Assembly: GCA_039111635.1 (NCBI GenBank)
Contig: JBCAQO010000005.1
Span: 434,001-498,000 of the forward strand
Length of the DNA: 64,000 nt
Source: Heterobasidion occidentale
Lineage: Eukaryota; Basidiomycota; Agaricomycetes; Russulales; Bondarzewiaceae
Direction of reading: 5' to 3'
Part shown: piece by piece, positions 22,551 to 35,357 of the stretch
Position numbering within the stretch: the first letter of the stretch is position 1
Layout of the letters: each line of letters begins with the position of its first letter
The notes under the pieces: generated by a model
The model's database searches: none
Told to the model about the DNA's origin: nothing
Seen by the model: the letters and a program-made list of their open reading frames with translations, nothing else
Position numbers and translations under genes: made by a program

Positions 22551-23197
22551 GCGGGCGGCGGGCGAGTGCCAGGGCCAGTGCCAGTAAGTGCCGGTCTGCC
22601 GGGGGTTTTCTTTTATAGCTTGGAGTGGGCGGGTCGGTGGGTGGTAGAGAGATAGATGATGGCGGTGTTGTATTTTTGGGCCGTGCATGCAGCATGCTAT
22701 GTACGACGACAACGTTCTATTGTGATTGATGGCCCCTTCCGTTTGTTTGGCAAGTGTGATCGGGAAACGTTATACCCACTTTCGAGCCAAGGTAGAATCG
22801 TCGTTCTCGCAGGTGCCGAGCTTGCACCTTGCAGAAGGACCACGCGGCCGGGGCGGGGGTAGGACCACATGCTGTGATCCTTGAAAGCTCTCGTAGAGCT
22901 GCCCCACCGGTGGAAGACTTGAAACAGACGCCGGAGATGTGAGTGATCGGTGGAGATGGAAGAATCCCTCGAAGCAAGTTGCATGGGGTCTCGTGCATGC
23001 GTCTTCAAGCCTGTATGCCGTTGCTTCGGCCTTGATATGCGTCAGAAGTCAACAAGTAGCAGGGCTTCATGATTGACCCACCGTCGTAACACTCGGCTCA
23101 CCAGGATCCTAGGTTCTCATCATGCTAAAAGCTGATCATTTGAGCCGACGTGCAGGATGTTCTGATCGAACCATCGTTAGGTCTTGGAATCGCACAG
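22479..23197 (+). repeat. tandem duplication unit 1 (3' end of phospholipase gene plus flank)
   Basis: Covers the last 70 or so coding bases of the phospholipase and about 650 bp of 3' flank. Shared markers with unit 2 include cgtcggcgcggacg, gcgtcttcaagcctgtatgc and aggatcctaggttctcatca. Confidence 0.7.
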
Positions 23198-23903
23198 GAG
23201 TGCGCCAAGGTGGTCGTCGGCGCGGACGCGTTTTGGGGGCCCGCGCTCGGGGAGAAGGTGTTACTCTGAGCGGGCGACGTGCGCTGCTTCGGTGGCTGGG
23301 TTGGTGAATAGACAGAAGCTATTGTATCGTGCGGGTCGTGCACGGATCGCGCGGCACCATGCACGGCGACGGCGGCGTGAGAACTAGTACGTGAATGATG
23401 GCCCTTCCCGGCGCCGCGTTTGTTCGACAAGTGTGATTAGGACACCCAAACTGTCGACCCGAGGTAGTAGTAGAATCGACATTGGCGTCTGGAAGTCCGA
23501 AGAATGACACCCAGATGCCAAGTTCGCATTGCACGAAAAATTTTACGCGGCCGGAGCGAGGTTAGTACCTCGTGTTGTCATCCTTGAAGCTCTCGTTATG
23601 ATCGCAAGGAAAGAGCCACCATCATCAGGGGAGGACTCGGAGCAGACGCCTGAGACAGCAGAATCCCTCCCTCGAAGCAGGTTGCATAGAGGCTCGTACA
23701 TGCGTCTTCAAGCCTGTATGCCGTTGCTTCGACCTTGATATGTATTAGAAGTAAAAAAGGAGCGAGGCTTCATGAACGACCCACCGTCGGAAAAACCCGA
23801 TGCATCAGGATCCTAGGTTCTCATCATGCTGGGAGCTGATCATCTGAACCGACTTGCGGGATATTCTGATCGAACCATCGTTGGGCCTTGGAATTGTGCA
23901 GGG
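23198..23903 (+). repeat. tandem duplication unit 2
   Basis: Begins with a diverged copy of the phospholipase C-terminal codons (up to a stop at about 23269) and continues with the same flank as unit 1, diverged by perhaps a fifth. It carries no independent gene. Confidence 0.7.
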
Positions 23904-24810
23904 GGATATATGGAGCAACTTTTTCAAAGCAGGAATAAGTGTCGTGCGTGCCTATTGCTTGACGCACCTTGTTGATTATCGGGTGAATCGCAGGCGCTCA
24001 TAATCAATCGACGATCTCTTGTCTTGGTTCGAGTGTTCTATGATGTATTCAGCTTTTTCCTGACGGATTGTAGACGTGCTTTCTTGCTACGCCGGCTCCG
24101 ATGCGACATGGCTAGGTCGTTGGCTCGTCTAACATGGAACGTTGTGGTCCTTTTTAAACAGATATCTTACCGTAACATTGGTCACCTATTGGTATCGTGA
24201 TATATTCGTTGTAACCTGGGCAGAGGTCACTACTCTCGTGGACAGACAAGAATCATCAAGAAAGTGACCCCTACATCTTTCATCGATAATCAATTGGCGG
24301 TGATTCAACATCGAGTTTCTGCTCACCTTTTTGTGACCCTGAAAACCCTTGATATCGCCGACCTGAGAGCTGCTTTCGGCTCTCCGTGATCGCACGAAGT
24401 CAATGTGTTAGGGAGCAAAAGAAGCTGCTGCGCACATACTCGACTAAATTACCCAAGGTATTCTAGCCATAGAGTGCTATACGTGGATCGGGCAATGCTT
24501 CAGAATGGACACCGGAGGATATGGCACCATGGAAGCAAACGTCATATAGCTGAGGAGCGTGAATTACCAGGAACGGGCAGTCTGACGATGGGAGAATCCG
24601 GGAGCGTTTCGCATGTAACTACGAAGCGCCAAGCTGGCACCATTCCGATTTTCTACCGACTGACAATGATGTATTCATGGTTCAAAAGGACTTCATCGCG
24701 GCACAAACAGACCTGAAATTCACGTCAAATTAGTGCGAACACAGCCTTCACGCTGTGCAATAGAGAGTCAGTCAAGTAATCATATAGAACAGTGGGAGGA
24801 CCGACCAGGA
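23904..24810. other. intergenic, no gene recognised
   Basis: Only short frames without resemblance. Lies between the duplicated phospholipase flank and the 3' end of the kinase gene. Confidence 0.45.
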
Positions 24811-25653
24811 TCACTTTTTCCTGCACTGGTCAACAATTCTCAACAACTTGGGCACATCGTCCTCCTCGCCTTTCAACGCGGCAGATGGGCCTGGCCGTTT
24901 ATAGAACGCTCCTTCAAACTCCTTTGGATAAAACCCGGCATACTCCCAATCGATGATAGCAGTGATCTTCAGGGTCTCCTCGTCGACAAGAACGTTGTAC
25001 TGTGATAGGTCATTGTGACAGAGCACGAGCTCATGCGGGACCTCGTCTTTAAACTCGACCAGTTCGTCCTTGGGCATGGCCTGCGAGACGCGGTAGGGGA
25101 GACAAGCGACGCCTGCAAATCCGCCCATCACAGTCGACGTTATGCTGTGTAATTCGGCAATATAACTCTCGAGCTCCTCCATCACAATCGCTTTCTGAGG
25201 CTCCGAGAGTCTGTTTATGCTGACGCCAGGCATCAAGTCCTCAATGATGTAGAATCGTCCATTATCCTCGAAAGCGCAGTGGATGGTGGGGACGGGTATG
25301 TTGGTATGTTCTTTCACATACATCATGGCGGCGGCCTCGTTCTTGACCCTCTCCATAGCGATGTGTGGCACCTCAATCTCTCCTTTCCAGTTGAACATGA
25401 ATTCCGGCGGCGTAATGTTTCTTTTCACGAAGATGTCGCCGGTGCCCCCCTTGATCTCATACATCTTCTTTTCATGCGTCATCCCAATGCAACCAGATTC
25501 TTGAATGCGCTATAACGCGGCAGATAGAGTGTTAGTCAATATGAATAGGAATTTTTTAGATGAACGGCGACGTACTTCCTTGAGGCCACCGGCACCAATC
25601 GTGCCTGGTTTGGGGATGACGCGGGCAGCAGGTTTTGGATCTGTGTCAGGCAT
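24811..25653 (-). CDS. APH-fold kinase-like protein
   Basis: Two exons, 25653-25576 and 25509-24811, encode 258 residues. Recognisable are a beta-strand Lys (GDIFVKRN), the helix ERVKNEAAAMMYVKEHTNIP followed by VPTIHCAFED, the hinge FYIIEDLMPGV, the catalytic loop LCHNDLSQYNVLVD (Asp base and Asn) and the metal-binding IIDWEYAGFYP. This is the aminoglycoside-phosphotransferase/choline-kinase-like fold seen in many Agaricomycete paralogs; the substrate is unknown and antibiotic resistance should not be assumed. The C-terminal lobe is short. The intron has a gtacgt donor. Confidence 0.82.
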
Positions 25654-26058
25654 GCTACAGCACGGCTCGATAGTGTTTAAGCGAGGTTGTGAAGAAAACA
25701 GGCACAAAAGAATGTCCACTAGTACGCACGCCGTGAGCTCCGTGGACTCTGGAGGACGTATGTGGAAATCGACGGGGCTGTTCGTTTCCACCGTGACTTC
25801 TTCGCAGTGAGCGCTTGGGCGGAGTCCAAATCGCTCTTGGCTTCGAAATCTGTGATTGTCGTGATTGTCGATGCAAATGACACACGATCGAGACTTCAGA
25901 GGAAATAGTCGAGGAGGAGAGTGGATGTTCAGCGGACAAATGACATGTGATGTGATGAGCGCGATTTCGCTCGAATCCTAGATCCGGGACAAAGAACTCC
26001 TTGAGGCTGCCTACTGATGGTCCGGTACGAATAACTCTTACAAGAGTCAGTAACAACG

Positions 26059-26961
26059 TCAAAGACGAGTCGATAGTCGGAAGGGCATATGCACTAGCAG
26101 AGCCAAGACGAATGAACTACAGTAGTCCGCTAGATGATATCCTGATTCGACACTCACTTGTTGGATCATATTTTCCCCATCGTCTATAAGAGACAGCATC
26201 TCTGTGGCCAATCCAGACATCCCCATCCTCGCATTTCTCTTGAAATTTGGATCTGCACTAATATTCTTCATACTACTCACCATTGAGACGAATTGTCCCC
26301 TAGTGAGCTTGAGATGCTAGGTTATGCGTTGATGCATATACCTAATCTCTTTGTTTCTCAGCATTGTCGTTGATTGTGTACATCGCAAGCCCGCGTATGC
26401 CAACGAATAGTGAAGAATCATACTCACGATGGATTCAGACTTCAGACGTTGGAATCCTCTCGGCCGCGGCCGCCGTTCCGAGAGTACAAGCTCCTTTGGA
26501 AATGGAAATTGTTCCTTGTATGCGGCTGCAAGATCTCGAGCACCTAGATATTGCATGGGTTGCTTCCAGCGACTCTCCCTTCCACTGAGATGATCACCAC
26601 GGTTGGCACAATTGTTATGCCGCGCAGTCTCTTCTTAACAGCATTATGGCTTACAGCCGACGTTTGCAATCGTCGACGAACGTCGATGTTTATGCGAATC
26701 CCCTATATGTACGATAGTTGCGTTGCGTCAGCAATGAAATGTCGGATCAATGAATCGCCGTCCAGACCTTGCTCCGAGACTCACAAATTTCTGGAGTGAT
26801 GGACCTCCGGCCTCCGTAATTGTAAGCATTTGATAGACCTGAGTTTCCTGTAAATCGACTTCAGCACAGACGCAGAATACCTCGCAGCGACAGCGGTCAT
26901 TTCCTCGAACCCATCCAGGAAGGTAAAGCAATTGAATGAACCTAACGAAAAGAAAATACAA
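26059..26961 (-). CDS. possible multi-exon gene of unknown function
   Basis: Consecutive minus-strand frames end at good splice donors: LTITEAGGPSLQKF before gtgagt, then after catatag GIRINIDVRRRLQTSAV, then FPFPKELVLSERRPRPRGF with KSESI before gtgagt, then SMKNISADPNFKRNARMGM and LSLIDDGENMIQQ before gtgagt. The spacing and codon use suggest coding exons, but I cannot join all phases and do not recognise the family. Confidence 0.35.
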
Positions 26962-27006
26962 TTATCTGAGGTCTAGCGATAAGTTGCCTGCTCTTTCTTT
27001 GATGAT

Positions 27007-28646
27007 CTACTGCGCCTGTTGCGCACAAGTGGTTGCCCGAGACTGCGTTGCTGGCGACTGCATCTGCATCTCCTCCTTTTCCCTCTCCCTAGGATTACCT
27101 ACAGAGACACCCATATCAAGGTCCTCTAGGCATGGCGCCGCGAAGATCTCTCCGGAGCGGACCATGGAGACCGTACGAATGAAAACAACAGACCACGCTG
27201 CGAGCGTGAGCGCCGCGTAGACGGCACCCCATACTCGGAAAAATCGAACATCGAGGACGCGATAGAGCGTGATAGTCAGGTTAGCGTAGACGCCCTAGAT
27301 AAAGAGACAGGTTTGATCAACGACTGCACAAAAATTGCGCATATACATGGGCGTCATTTAGAAAAGAGCTTACGTTCGGGAAAATCATGCCCCAGAAGGG
27401 TATTCTAAATGGGAACCTCGTCCTCCGCACGACGCTCTGGATGCTGAGCAACGCAAATACCAACCACATCGTCGCCAATGACCACAGCACGAAAGCGACG
27501 CAGACGCAAACAATATAAATGATCTCGCCTGCGTTGGTATTGCTCATAAATGGCGAGGCGCTGTTCGCGATAGGCAACAGTTCCTTCAAATTTTGTCCGA
27601 TCAGGATCATCGAAAAACCTGCCTGGCCTGTCGGGCCAAGGGGGACGAACGTGGATATGACGTTTGCGCCCCTAGGAGGTCCGTGCAGGATGACGCGGTA
27701 GAAATAGATTGTGAGAATCATAAGCGCGAGGGAGAGGCCAATGGACACCAGGAAGATAGAGAACGTGGTGGTGAGGAGAGCGCGAGACGGGGATAGAGGC
27801 TGTATAGCTTGAGCGAGAATGCCTCCGGAGGATGACGTGACGATGAGTGTTACGACGGGGAGAAGCCAAACAGACGACATCTGGTTCAGATAATGGTCGT
27901 GAGTGGTAGACCTGGGAATGAAGTCAGGTATATTGAAGAAAATGGAGGATTTTCGTGGTTGTCTCACATGACATGCACCATTCCCCAACAGCACAAGATG
28001 GAAATAGCAACGTTGAGCCACCAGAAGCCCCAGATGGTGTACAAGAACGTTGTCCCCCCGAATCCATACTCCTTATAAAGAAGAGAAACGGAGACATTGA
28101 GGAGTGTAGAAAAGCCCATTGGGAAGCAGCCGAGATACAAGCTTTGCACTGGGTGCCGCACCATGATGAACCAGATGTCGGGGAAAATGATATAGCGAAC
28201 CACGCTGGTGATCATGATGATTACAAAGAGGATAAAGTTAAGAAAGAAGAAGAGGGCGCTGAGGGCGTTCATTGTGGCGGTCCCGTTCCAGTATGGGAAT
28301 TTCTGAAATAGAATGGATATCGATCCTGTCCCTAAAAAGATGCAGTGAGATTCACAGAGATGAGATTGATTTAGACACGTGAGTTCAAGATGTATAAAAC
28401 AAAGGTGTCAAAGCCCTAGGACGCGCACCACGGGTACGTGGTTATCCGCGATTGCTACAAATGCGAAAGGGGAGCAGAGCGAGCGTCGGGAAAGGGAAAA
28501 GATAAGTTCCAGTGTGAGCTTACCCATGATCACAGCGAACCAGGCCGGTGCAAAGTGGCTAGGGCGTCGTCAAGAACGAATCATGTCAAGCACACCAACA
28601 CTCACCGAACACGATCTTTCAGTAGCTTCGACGTCGAGGGCAACAT
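27007..28646 (-). CDS. SLAC1/TDT-family anion exporter, SSU1-like sulfite or C4-dicarboxylate transporter
   Basis: Five exons on the minus strand, 28646-28606, 28558-28524, 28331-27968, 27911-27374 and 27294-27007, give 421 residues with 9-10 membrane spans. Diagnostic pieces are HFAPAWFAVIMGTGSISIL (joined over two introns), HPVQSLYLGCFPMG, WGFWWLNVAIS, GMVHVM, SVWLLPVVTLIVTSSSGG, FVPLGPTGQAGFS, LWSLATMWLVFALLS, IPFWGMIFPNG and VYANLTITLYRVLDV. These match the fungal Ssu1/Mae1 group of the tellurite-resistance/dicarboxylate transporter family; the pattern HP.QS.F/YLGC.PMG is usual for Ssu1, which exports sulfite at the plasma membrane. The start ATG has context caccATGt. The cytoplasmic tail is short and Glu/Gln-rich. 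Confidence 0.85.
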
Positions 28647-29311
28647 GGTGTTCAGTCAAGAGAGGATAGGGGATGCGAGTGACGTGCTGCGATCCTCGTC
28701 AGTAGCAGAAAAAAAACTTTTTATATTGCAGGCGTTTGACATATTTGGAATTCGGTTCGGAACAACCAGGGATGTCGGGCCCCAGATGATGTGCATGAAA
28801 ATGTGCGTCCTTACTGTAAGCACCAGGTATGTGAGAGTCTCTCGACACTCTCGGCGCTATGGAAGGGCTCATGGTAGACTTCAGGAGAGTCAACAAAGAA
28901 ATTAGAATTTCAGCTCAGGGGCATTTTTGCTTCCGCGGCTAGCGGAGTTCTTTAACATTTCGGCAGGACCCGACGGACCGGTTTTCTCCGGGATAGCACC
29001 GGGCACTCCCCGGGCGACCTGCGGGTACTCCATCGACCACCGCTCAAAGCAGTCTGCGACATCATATATTCGCATGTGTATTTACAGTAGATGCTGGTCG
29101 ACTGAAGACTCCACTCAAGTTCGGACTCGATAGCCGTACGTAAGTATCGTGGCGTGAGAGTTTCCTGATCTGACGTACAGAGAACACGTTTGGCGCGCTC
29201 GCCAAAAGTCCTACTCGATTGGAATAACGCCTACATAACTTATCATCTCTCAAATACACCGCCTTTCACGAATAGAACGTCGCATACTACAACAAATTGG
29301 CAGCACATCAG
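28647..29311. promoter_or_regulatory. divergent intergenic region between exporter and disordered-protein gene
   Basis: About 665 bp with no recognised exon; must hold both promoters. No clear TATA or repeated motif was identified. Confidence 0.35.
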
Positions 29312-30522
29312 ATGTATAAGGACACAGCCAGCGGTAGCGTCATGCCCTTCGTTAATTGCAAAATCTTGACACTGACATGGCATTCGGAAGAGGCCCCACT
29401 ATACCTAGTACCCAATAGTGAAGGGACAGGAAAACGTCTCGTGCGCCGTCCACATCCTCCACCTACAACGGCACCACTGCCAGACGACTTCGATGCCATC
29501 ACCACACGCGCAGGGACAACCGTATTTGGCCACGATGAATGGGGCGTAGACGGCTCCGTCCCGAATGTGGATTATGACGATATGACAGTCCAGCAAGTTA
29601 CCCCTACCAATATGCCAGCCCAGCTGCGTACCCCACGAAGGACTGCGAGTCCGACGAGGAGCATGGGCCCTGTTGGCGCGCTGCGGACGGGGACGACCAA
29701 CGGATTTGGGAAGGGAAAAGCGAACAGCGTTGCTGGGGGAATGGGAGAGGCTGCGAAGGCTGGAAAGATGGGGATGGCGTCTGGGAGGTATGAGCTGGTG
29801 CAGCGCAAAGTGTTGGAGGACGGGCCGGAGCGGACGATCTCGATCTGGCGGGAAGGGGTCGCACAAAATTCAGATGCTGGAGAGAGCGCCGACAAGGAAG
29901 TCGCCCGAAGCGAGGTGGATAGTCATGCTGGGAGAAGACGCGTGAGCTCTCAGAGTCGGGGACCCGGACATAGCCTTGAGCTCAGTATTTCGGGTTCGGG
30001 GGCGAGCAACATCAGTCCTTCGAAGCGGAAAGATCGAGCGGGGCGGAAGTCCATTGATATGACCGATGTAAGAGCTTGACATCTCTTCCGTGTCCTATGC
30101 CCTGAAGGCTTGTGATCTCATATTTCTAGAGTCCTCGCTCGCCTTTGAAGCGCAGCTTTTCCAATGCCTCGTCGACTCATCGCACGAACATAACACGCAC
30201 CAGCCCTTCCCAGCCTACGTCCCCTCATTCGAAGCTTCCTGTCAGAAGAGAACACAATCCCGACATATCCGATCAATCTACAGTGTACACGAGGGCGACC
30301 TCGACGTCATCCATCGAGACGGTCTTGTCGTCGTGTCAACCTTCGCTACTCCATATCGCACCTACCCTCGACATCCTTGGCGTGCGGAGCGATGAGCACC
30401 TGAGGGCTCTCGCTCGTATGCGAGAGGAGACGAGGGATCGCGAGGTCAAAGAGGAGGCGCTCAAGAAAGGTATTACAGTTGTGGAGTGGGCGATCTTGCT
30501 GGACAAGTTACAAAGCCTTTAA
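29312..30522 (+). CDS. uncharacterised, mostly disordered protein
   Basis: Two exons (29312-30067 and 30130-30522) join in phase to 382 residues. The N-terminus has a short ordered segment (MPFVNCKILTLTWHSEEAPL, then YLVPN) that could be a compact beta domain. The middle is rich in Ser, Pro, Arg and Gly with SP/TP sites, suggesting phosphorylation. The C-terminus ends in a helical segment (LRALARMREETRDREVKEEA, ending VVEWAILLDKLQSL) that may dimerise. I do not recognise the family. An upstream first exon is possible, since the ATG at 29312 is close to the conserved segment. Confidence 0.6.
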
Positions 30523-30802
30523 GCGTTTCCTCGTCACACGTCATTTTCCGTTGAAAATTGTTGCGCTGCATTTGCTATCTGTTCGCATTGGAAGTTCTGC
30601 TGAGATACCACCGATACCATTATCTGTCATGTGGATATGATACCTATAAATACCTGAATACAGAATTCCTGTGGGACTCGACCGTTTACAACGCATCGCA
30701 ACAATCCCAGAATTGTTCCACGATCGCTGTAGATTCCTGATAATATAGTGAGCACAGATAACAGTGCATGTTGGTACAATGGGTACATCAAGCGAATAAC
30801 CA

Positions 30803-32183
30803 TCAAACCACACTCGCCTCCTTCACTGATCCACAAAACCTGCACGTCCAAAACTGATGTTCCATGCCCTGCTCCCCACATACTTTACATGTCCACCCAA
30901 GTGAAAGGTCTTGCGGTCGTGGAGTCATGCATGCATCGCATTGGAGAGCGTTCGATGCATTGATGAGTGTGCAAAGTGTGCACGACCAGTTGCTTCTGCG
31001 GGCGTCTGTGACTGGAAAGTGCTGAACTATTGGAACGAGGGGGTCGGGAGGTCGTCGGTGCCGATGAGGATGATGATGGGCCAGTATTTGGAGACGAACG
31101 CGAGGAAGATGCTGAGCCTGACTGGTTCCTCGCTAAGATCGAAGAAGGCGCTGATGCGGCCTCTTTGGGTTGTAGGATCGCTGTCTTCGAAGACTTCGCA
31201 GAGCCAAGTCCGGCCATGGAATCATCGACGACGATGATTTCATCTGAGTTATCCGAATCCGAATCGCCCGTGAGATCTATCACGTCGTGCTTCACGCTAT
31301 CTAAAGCAGCTTTCGCAGCTTCTTGTTCCGCGACAAGGCCAGAACCACAAGCCTTCTCATCGTGGGCTCTTCGCTCGGCAGCCTCGATTCGGAAGAGCAC
31401 TCTCAGCATGATTGACAATAAATCAAACGAGGAAGACTTACGAGCGCAGCTACTTCTCTCGGGGTCAGACCGGATCGAGCAAGCGAGCCTCCGCCCAACC
31501 TTCCACCTCCGCTCAACACAGTGCTGATCTTCTTCCTCTTCTCAGCTGCTTCTATGGTACGCTGCCTGGCGAGGTGAGGCGGCAAGTCATGAGAGACTCC
31601 ACTACCGAGTCGTGCCCCTTTGGAGTGGAATCCTTCGCCTGCATATCCGGAGCGCTTTAGCGCATCGTATTCTTCCTCCAATCCAGCGAGGATTTATAAA
31701 ATTTATCGTCGTGCGGCCCGTGAACATTGTGCGAGAGCTGTATAACCTATTAAGTCAAGGGGGAGATGATTTATCACAAGGAACGCACTTCGTGCAGCAT
31801 TGTATGTAGGATATCGTCCTCTAGAGAAAAGGTATCGGGTGCATGGGCAGGTCGCAATCTCAAAGAATCTTCTGTCCATGGTTTATATCTCACCCGAATG
31901 TCAGCAACGGATGTATTGAGCATTGCTGTAGCGGCGAACTCACTGAGCCCTTGAAAATACGCATCACTTTAGTCAGTCTCTTCGACGCCGCATAGGACAT
32001 GTACCACAGACCTACGAGGTTCGGGCTGTCTGGAAAGAACTCCGCCAGGACTGGAAGTTTCCAGCTGTGCTTTCTCATTAAGGGCTTCACGAGTGATGCA
32101 ATCCTCTGTAGCAGTGACAGAGCCTGGTCGGCCTTGGGGCGACCCTTCAAATGCTCGAAAGATAGCACGAATGTTTCCGACAT
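30803..32183 (-). CDS. WLM-domain metalloprotease, WSS1-like (DNA-protein crosslink repair), one frame break
   Basis: Minus-strand exons: 32183-32012 (FEHLKGRPKADQALSLLQRI, SLVKPLMRKHSWKLPVLAEF), 31871-31789 ending MLHE, 31737-31442 starting LSHNVHGPHDDKFY, 31382-31100 and 31005-30803. The joined active site is HELSHNVHGPHD, the HExxH of WLM proteases (Wss1/SPRTN functional class), which degrade proteins crosslinked to DNA. Exon 5 has AAERRAHDEK and an acidic DLTGDSDSD stretch like a SUMO-interacting motif. The end carries two RanBP2-type zinc fingers (WSCTLC...CDAC and GWTCKVC...FWTCRFC). The frame breaks once near 31693, between HDDKFYK and LEEEYDALKRSGYAG, where one base seems missing from an A run. 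A six-base exon at 31949-31944 is possible between exons 1 and 3. Confidence 0.8.
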
Positions 32184-32998
32184 TCTGTGGTCCAAGCAAG
32201 AATTCCAAGCAAAGTCCTATGGATGCGAGCCAGGTTATTCACAATGGAGTCTCAAACAGATACTGCACAGTTTGTTGATATATGAGAGCATAGCGACAGT
32301 GGACGCGTGTCGAGTGGAAGCCGTTTCTGGAGACATCTAGCAAAGCTGACGCGTCTATGCTGTCCGGAGCTGTCCGGGGTCTCGTACCCCGTAGATCTCA
32401 GAGCCCCGAGAGTGCCTGGAGGCCCACACTTCCCTCAGAACCATCCCGCGATGCACGTCGCGATTTTATCAAAACCTCAGTATTGCCGACAATACCAGGT
32501 GAAATTTTAGTCTTCGTCGGAGCTGCAGGGCTGGGTAAGCTAGTCGACAGTCCAGGCCAGGGCCGTTGTTCGAATCAGGCTCTCTCAGCGCGGAACGACT
32601 GTTTTCTGGAGGTCTACGGGACGACGCCGTCGCCAGGTAATGGATTTCATGCCGTGTTTATAAACAACTTTGTCTTCTCGTTCCAATTTTACCGATGTTC
32701 TTCGTCACAGTGAACATGAGCCCACCTATCTTTAGTTCTCATAGGTGTATGAGCGCATCATCGCCCTCGCTGCGTCCCGCACACCGTGTGGTTTTCTCAG
32801 GCCGCGCAATGCAGATGGGGATGGATATCTCATGAATGCCCCTTTCCACCGATGCTCCTTCTCACTGTCAGATTTAATGACCACTTATTCCGAATCCCGT
32901 GATTCGAATTCTCAGCGCATATATATCTGCTTCGCGCATCATGGGGAGCGGCCCTTCTGCGAACAACGCACCCAATCTCAAACATCACTGCCCTCTCG
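32184..32998. promoter_or_regulatory. divergent intergenic region of WSS1-like and carboxylesterase genes
   Basis: About 815 bp between divergent starts. Short frames only; no conserved exon seen. Confidence 0.35.
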
Positions 32999-35357
32999 AT
33001 GCGAAGTCCTTGTATTTTGCGCCTCCTGTCTCTGGCGGGCGCGGTTTTGGCTAGCCCTTCCCACCTGGATATCGTTCTGAGCACAGGGACGTTTCGCGGT
33101 GTCACTACTACCAACGGTACAGAGAAATGGCTTGGGATACCCTATGCTCAATCTCCGGTTGGAAATTTGCGCTTCAAGGCTCCTGTGTCTATCCAGCAGC
33201 CGTTCCGGACTTTACAAGAAGCATCAACATTCGGTGATGCATGCCCACAACCTCCAAGCGATGACCTGGGTGCCCCGATGAGCGAGGACTGTCTCGTACT
33301 AAATGTGAATATCCTATGGCTGTGATAGGTTGAGATATAATTGTTAAACCTGACATCACAGGTTTTCCGTCCCAATGGCACGAGCGCTGATGCCAAATTG
33401 CCGGTATTGGTTTGGCTTCATGTGAGTCTCTTCTGCTTTGTTTCCAAGCTCTCGTTGACATCCGGCAGGGAGGTTTTTATATGATTGGGTACGTTGTCAA
33501 TCGGATCTATATCTTTCTGGATTACTGACTGGCTGATAGATCGTCCTCTGACCCTTCGACAGACCCGACGAGTAATGCAAAATTTTCACTGTTCCAATGT
33601 CGTTCTAATGGTCTTTGAAAGGAATCATCAACCGCAGTGTCGCGATAGGGAAGCCTATAATATTTGTTTCTTTGTATGTGTGATTCAAAAATGACATGAG
33701 ACATAGCAACTGACCTTCACTAGAAATTACCGCCTCAACACCTTTGGCTTCGTGAGTACTCTTATTTCTGAAACATTACTAATCTCTGACGGTGTGGTAG
33801 CTCGCGAGCGCTCATGTTGATCCTGAAGATCTCAATGCTGGATTGTTGGACCAACGGGCTGCATTTGAATTTATTCAAGCCAACATCGCTCCGTTTGGAG
33901 GTGATCCGTCCAAAGTGGGTTGATTGGACACAACGATAAGTATCACACTGATTGAGATTATATTGTAGGTTACCATTTGGGGCCAAGTAAGTCCAGCTGT
34001 TCTTGCAATGTCGTCGGGCGATCATGCTAAAAGGTATTAGTCTGCGGGTGCTGGCAGTGTTCATGCACATATCCTATACCCTTCATCCCAAGATCTATTC
34101 CGTGCCGCTATCATGGATTCTGACACGGGCCCCTTGTAAGACAATTTTCGACACTCAATAAGACATGCAACCTGATATTTCCGTGATAGCAAAAGCTCGC
34201 CAAATGCAAACGTCTACGATGAGCCTGGCAAACCCTACGCCGAATTCACCGCTGCAGTTAACTGCCCTGCTGATAACACCTCATTTACGTGCCTGCAAAG
34301 GGTTTCGTTCCAGGTGAGTCGAGGGTGAGACTTCAATCCTAGGGAAATGCAGGCCATTGACTTCTTTGCAGACCCTTCTGAATGCTAGCAATACTTTCGT
34401 TCTAGGAACCTTGAACGATCAATTCTGGGAGCCTGCCATTGGACCAGCTGGGAGCTTTGCCACAGAAAGGGAGTCGACAAAGATTGAGCGAGGCGACTTC
34501 TTGCACATTCCGCTTATTGCTGGAACAAATGTCAGCAATACGTTCAGCCCTGTCAACCGAATTGCTCATCTTTTTTCACGCAGCTAAATGAAGGGTCGAT
34601 ATTCAGCGAGACTCTTATTGGCTTGAATCTAACCGGCGAAGCTGAAGACAATGCTCTGCAGCAATTCGTCTTGGACACACTAATCGACGATTCTCCTGTC
34701 ACTACAGATCTCCTTGACGCGATCGTGGCTCTGTACCCCGCTAATGATTCTAGCTTGGGTGCGCCTTTTAACACTGGCGATTCTCTTTTTGACAGGGGGT
34801 CTGCGTGGTATGGCGACAATATGTTCTTGTCATCAAGGAGGCGTTTTTTCGAAGCCGCTGCCCCGTTGCAGCCTGCATTTGCTTATTTCTTCTCGGAGTT
34901 TATCCCTGGCAATAACCCGTTCTTAGGAGGTAGTCAAATTTCTCTTGTCTCGTACATTTAAGGTCACTGAATCTCCCCGACAGTTTCGCATGCATCTGAA
35001 CTTGCATTGCTTTTTGGGCCCGTTCCAGATGCGGTTGAACTTGACTTCGCCAACACATACTTGGACTTTTATCTGAACTTTGTCAATAACCTGGATCCCG
35101 GATGTGCGCAACAAGATTCCAAGCTGGATTCGCTTTTTTTCCTTATTGATCTGTTGCCTTTACAGCTGCGTGGCCACAATTTACTCTCCTGAGCAAGCAG
35201 ATCATGCAGCTCAAACGGGACAATGTTACGGCTATTCCTGACGGTGAACCCTACTCTCAATATTCTGGTTCATCAACTCAACTCCTGATTAGGCTTTAAT
35301 CTTGAAAGGACTAACTTCCTTAGCAATCAGACGGTTCTTGACGAGTTTCAGAAATGA
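32999..35357 (+). CDS. type-B carboxylesterase/lipase, secreted
   Basis: Fifteen exons assemble in phase to 538 residues: 32999-33304, 33362-33421, 33469-33488, 33540-33571, 33622-33673, 33724-33751, 33801-33914, 33969-33986, 34041-34135, 34190-34313, 34372-34530, 34584-34929, 34984-35103, 35166-35243, 35293-35357. A signal peptide (ILRLLSLAGAVLASP) leads into the fold: GIPYAQSPVGNLRF, SEDCLVLNV, LPVLVWLHGGGF-like oxyanion segment (here LHGGFYMIG), NYRLNTFGFLA, DQRAAFEFIQANIAPFGGDP, VTIWGQSAGAGSV with catalytic Ser about 211, and SHASEL with the probable catalytic His. Such enzymes hydrolyse esters or triglycerides outside the cell. The exon count is high, with exons down to 18 nt. Confidence 0.87.

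Noticed and set aside
24811..25653. Aminoglycoside resistance gene
   Set aside because: The fold is APH-like, but such paralogs are common in mushroom genomes and there is no sign of bacterial origin.
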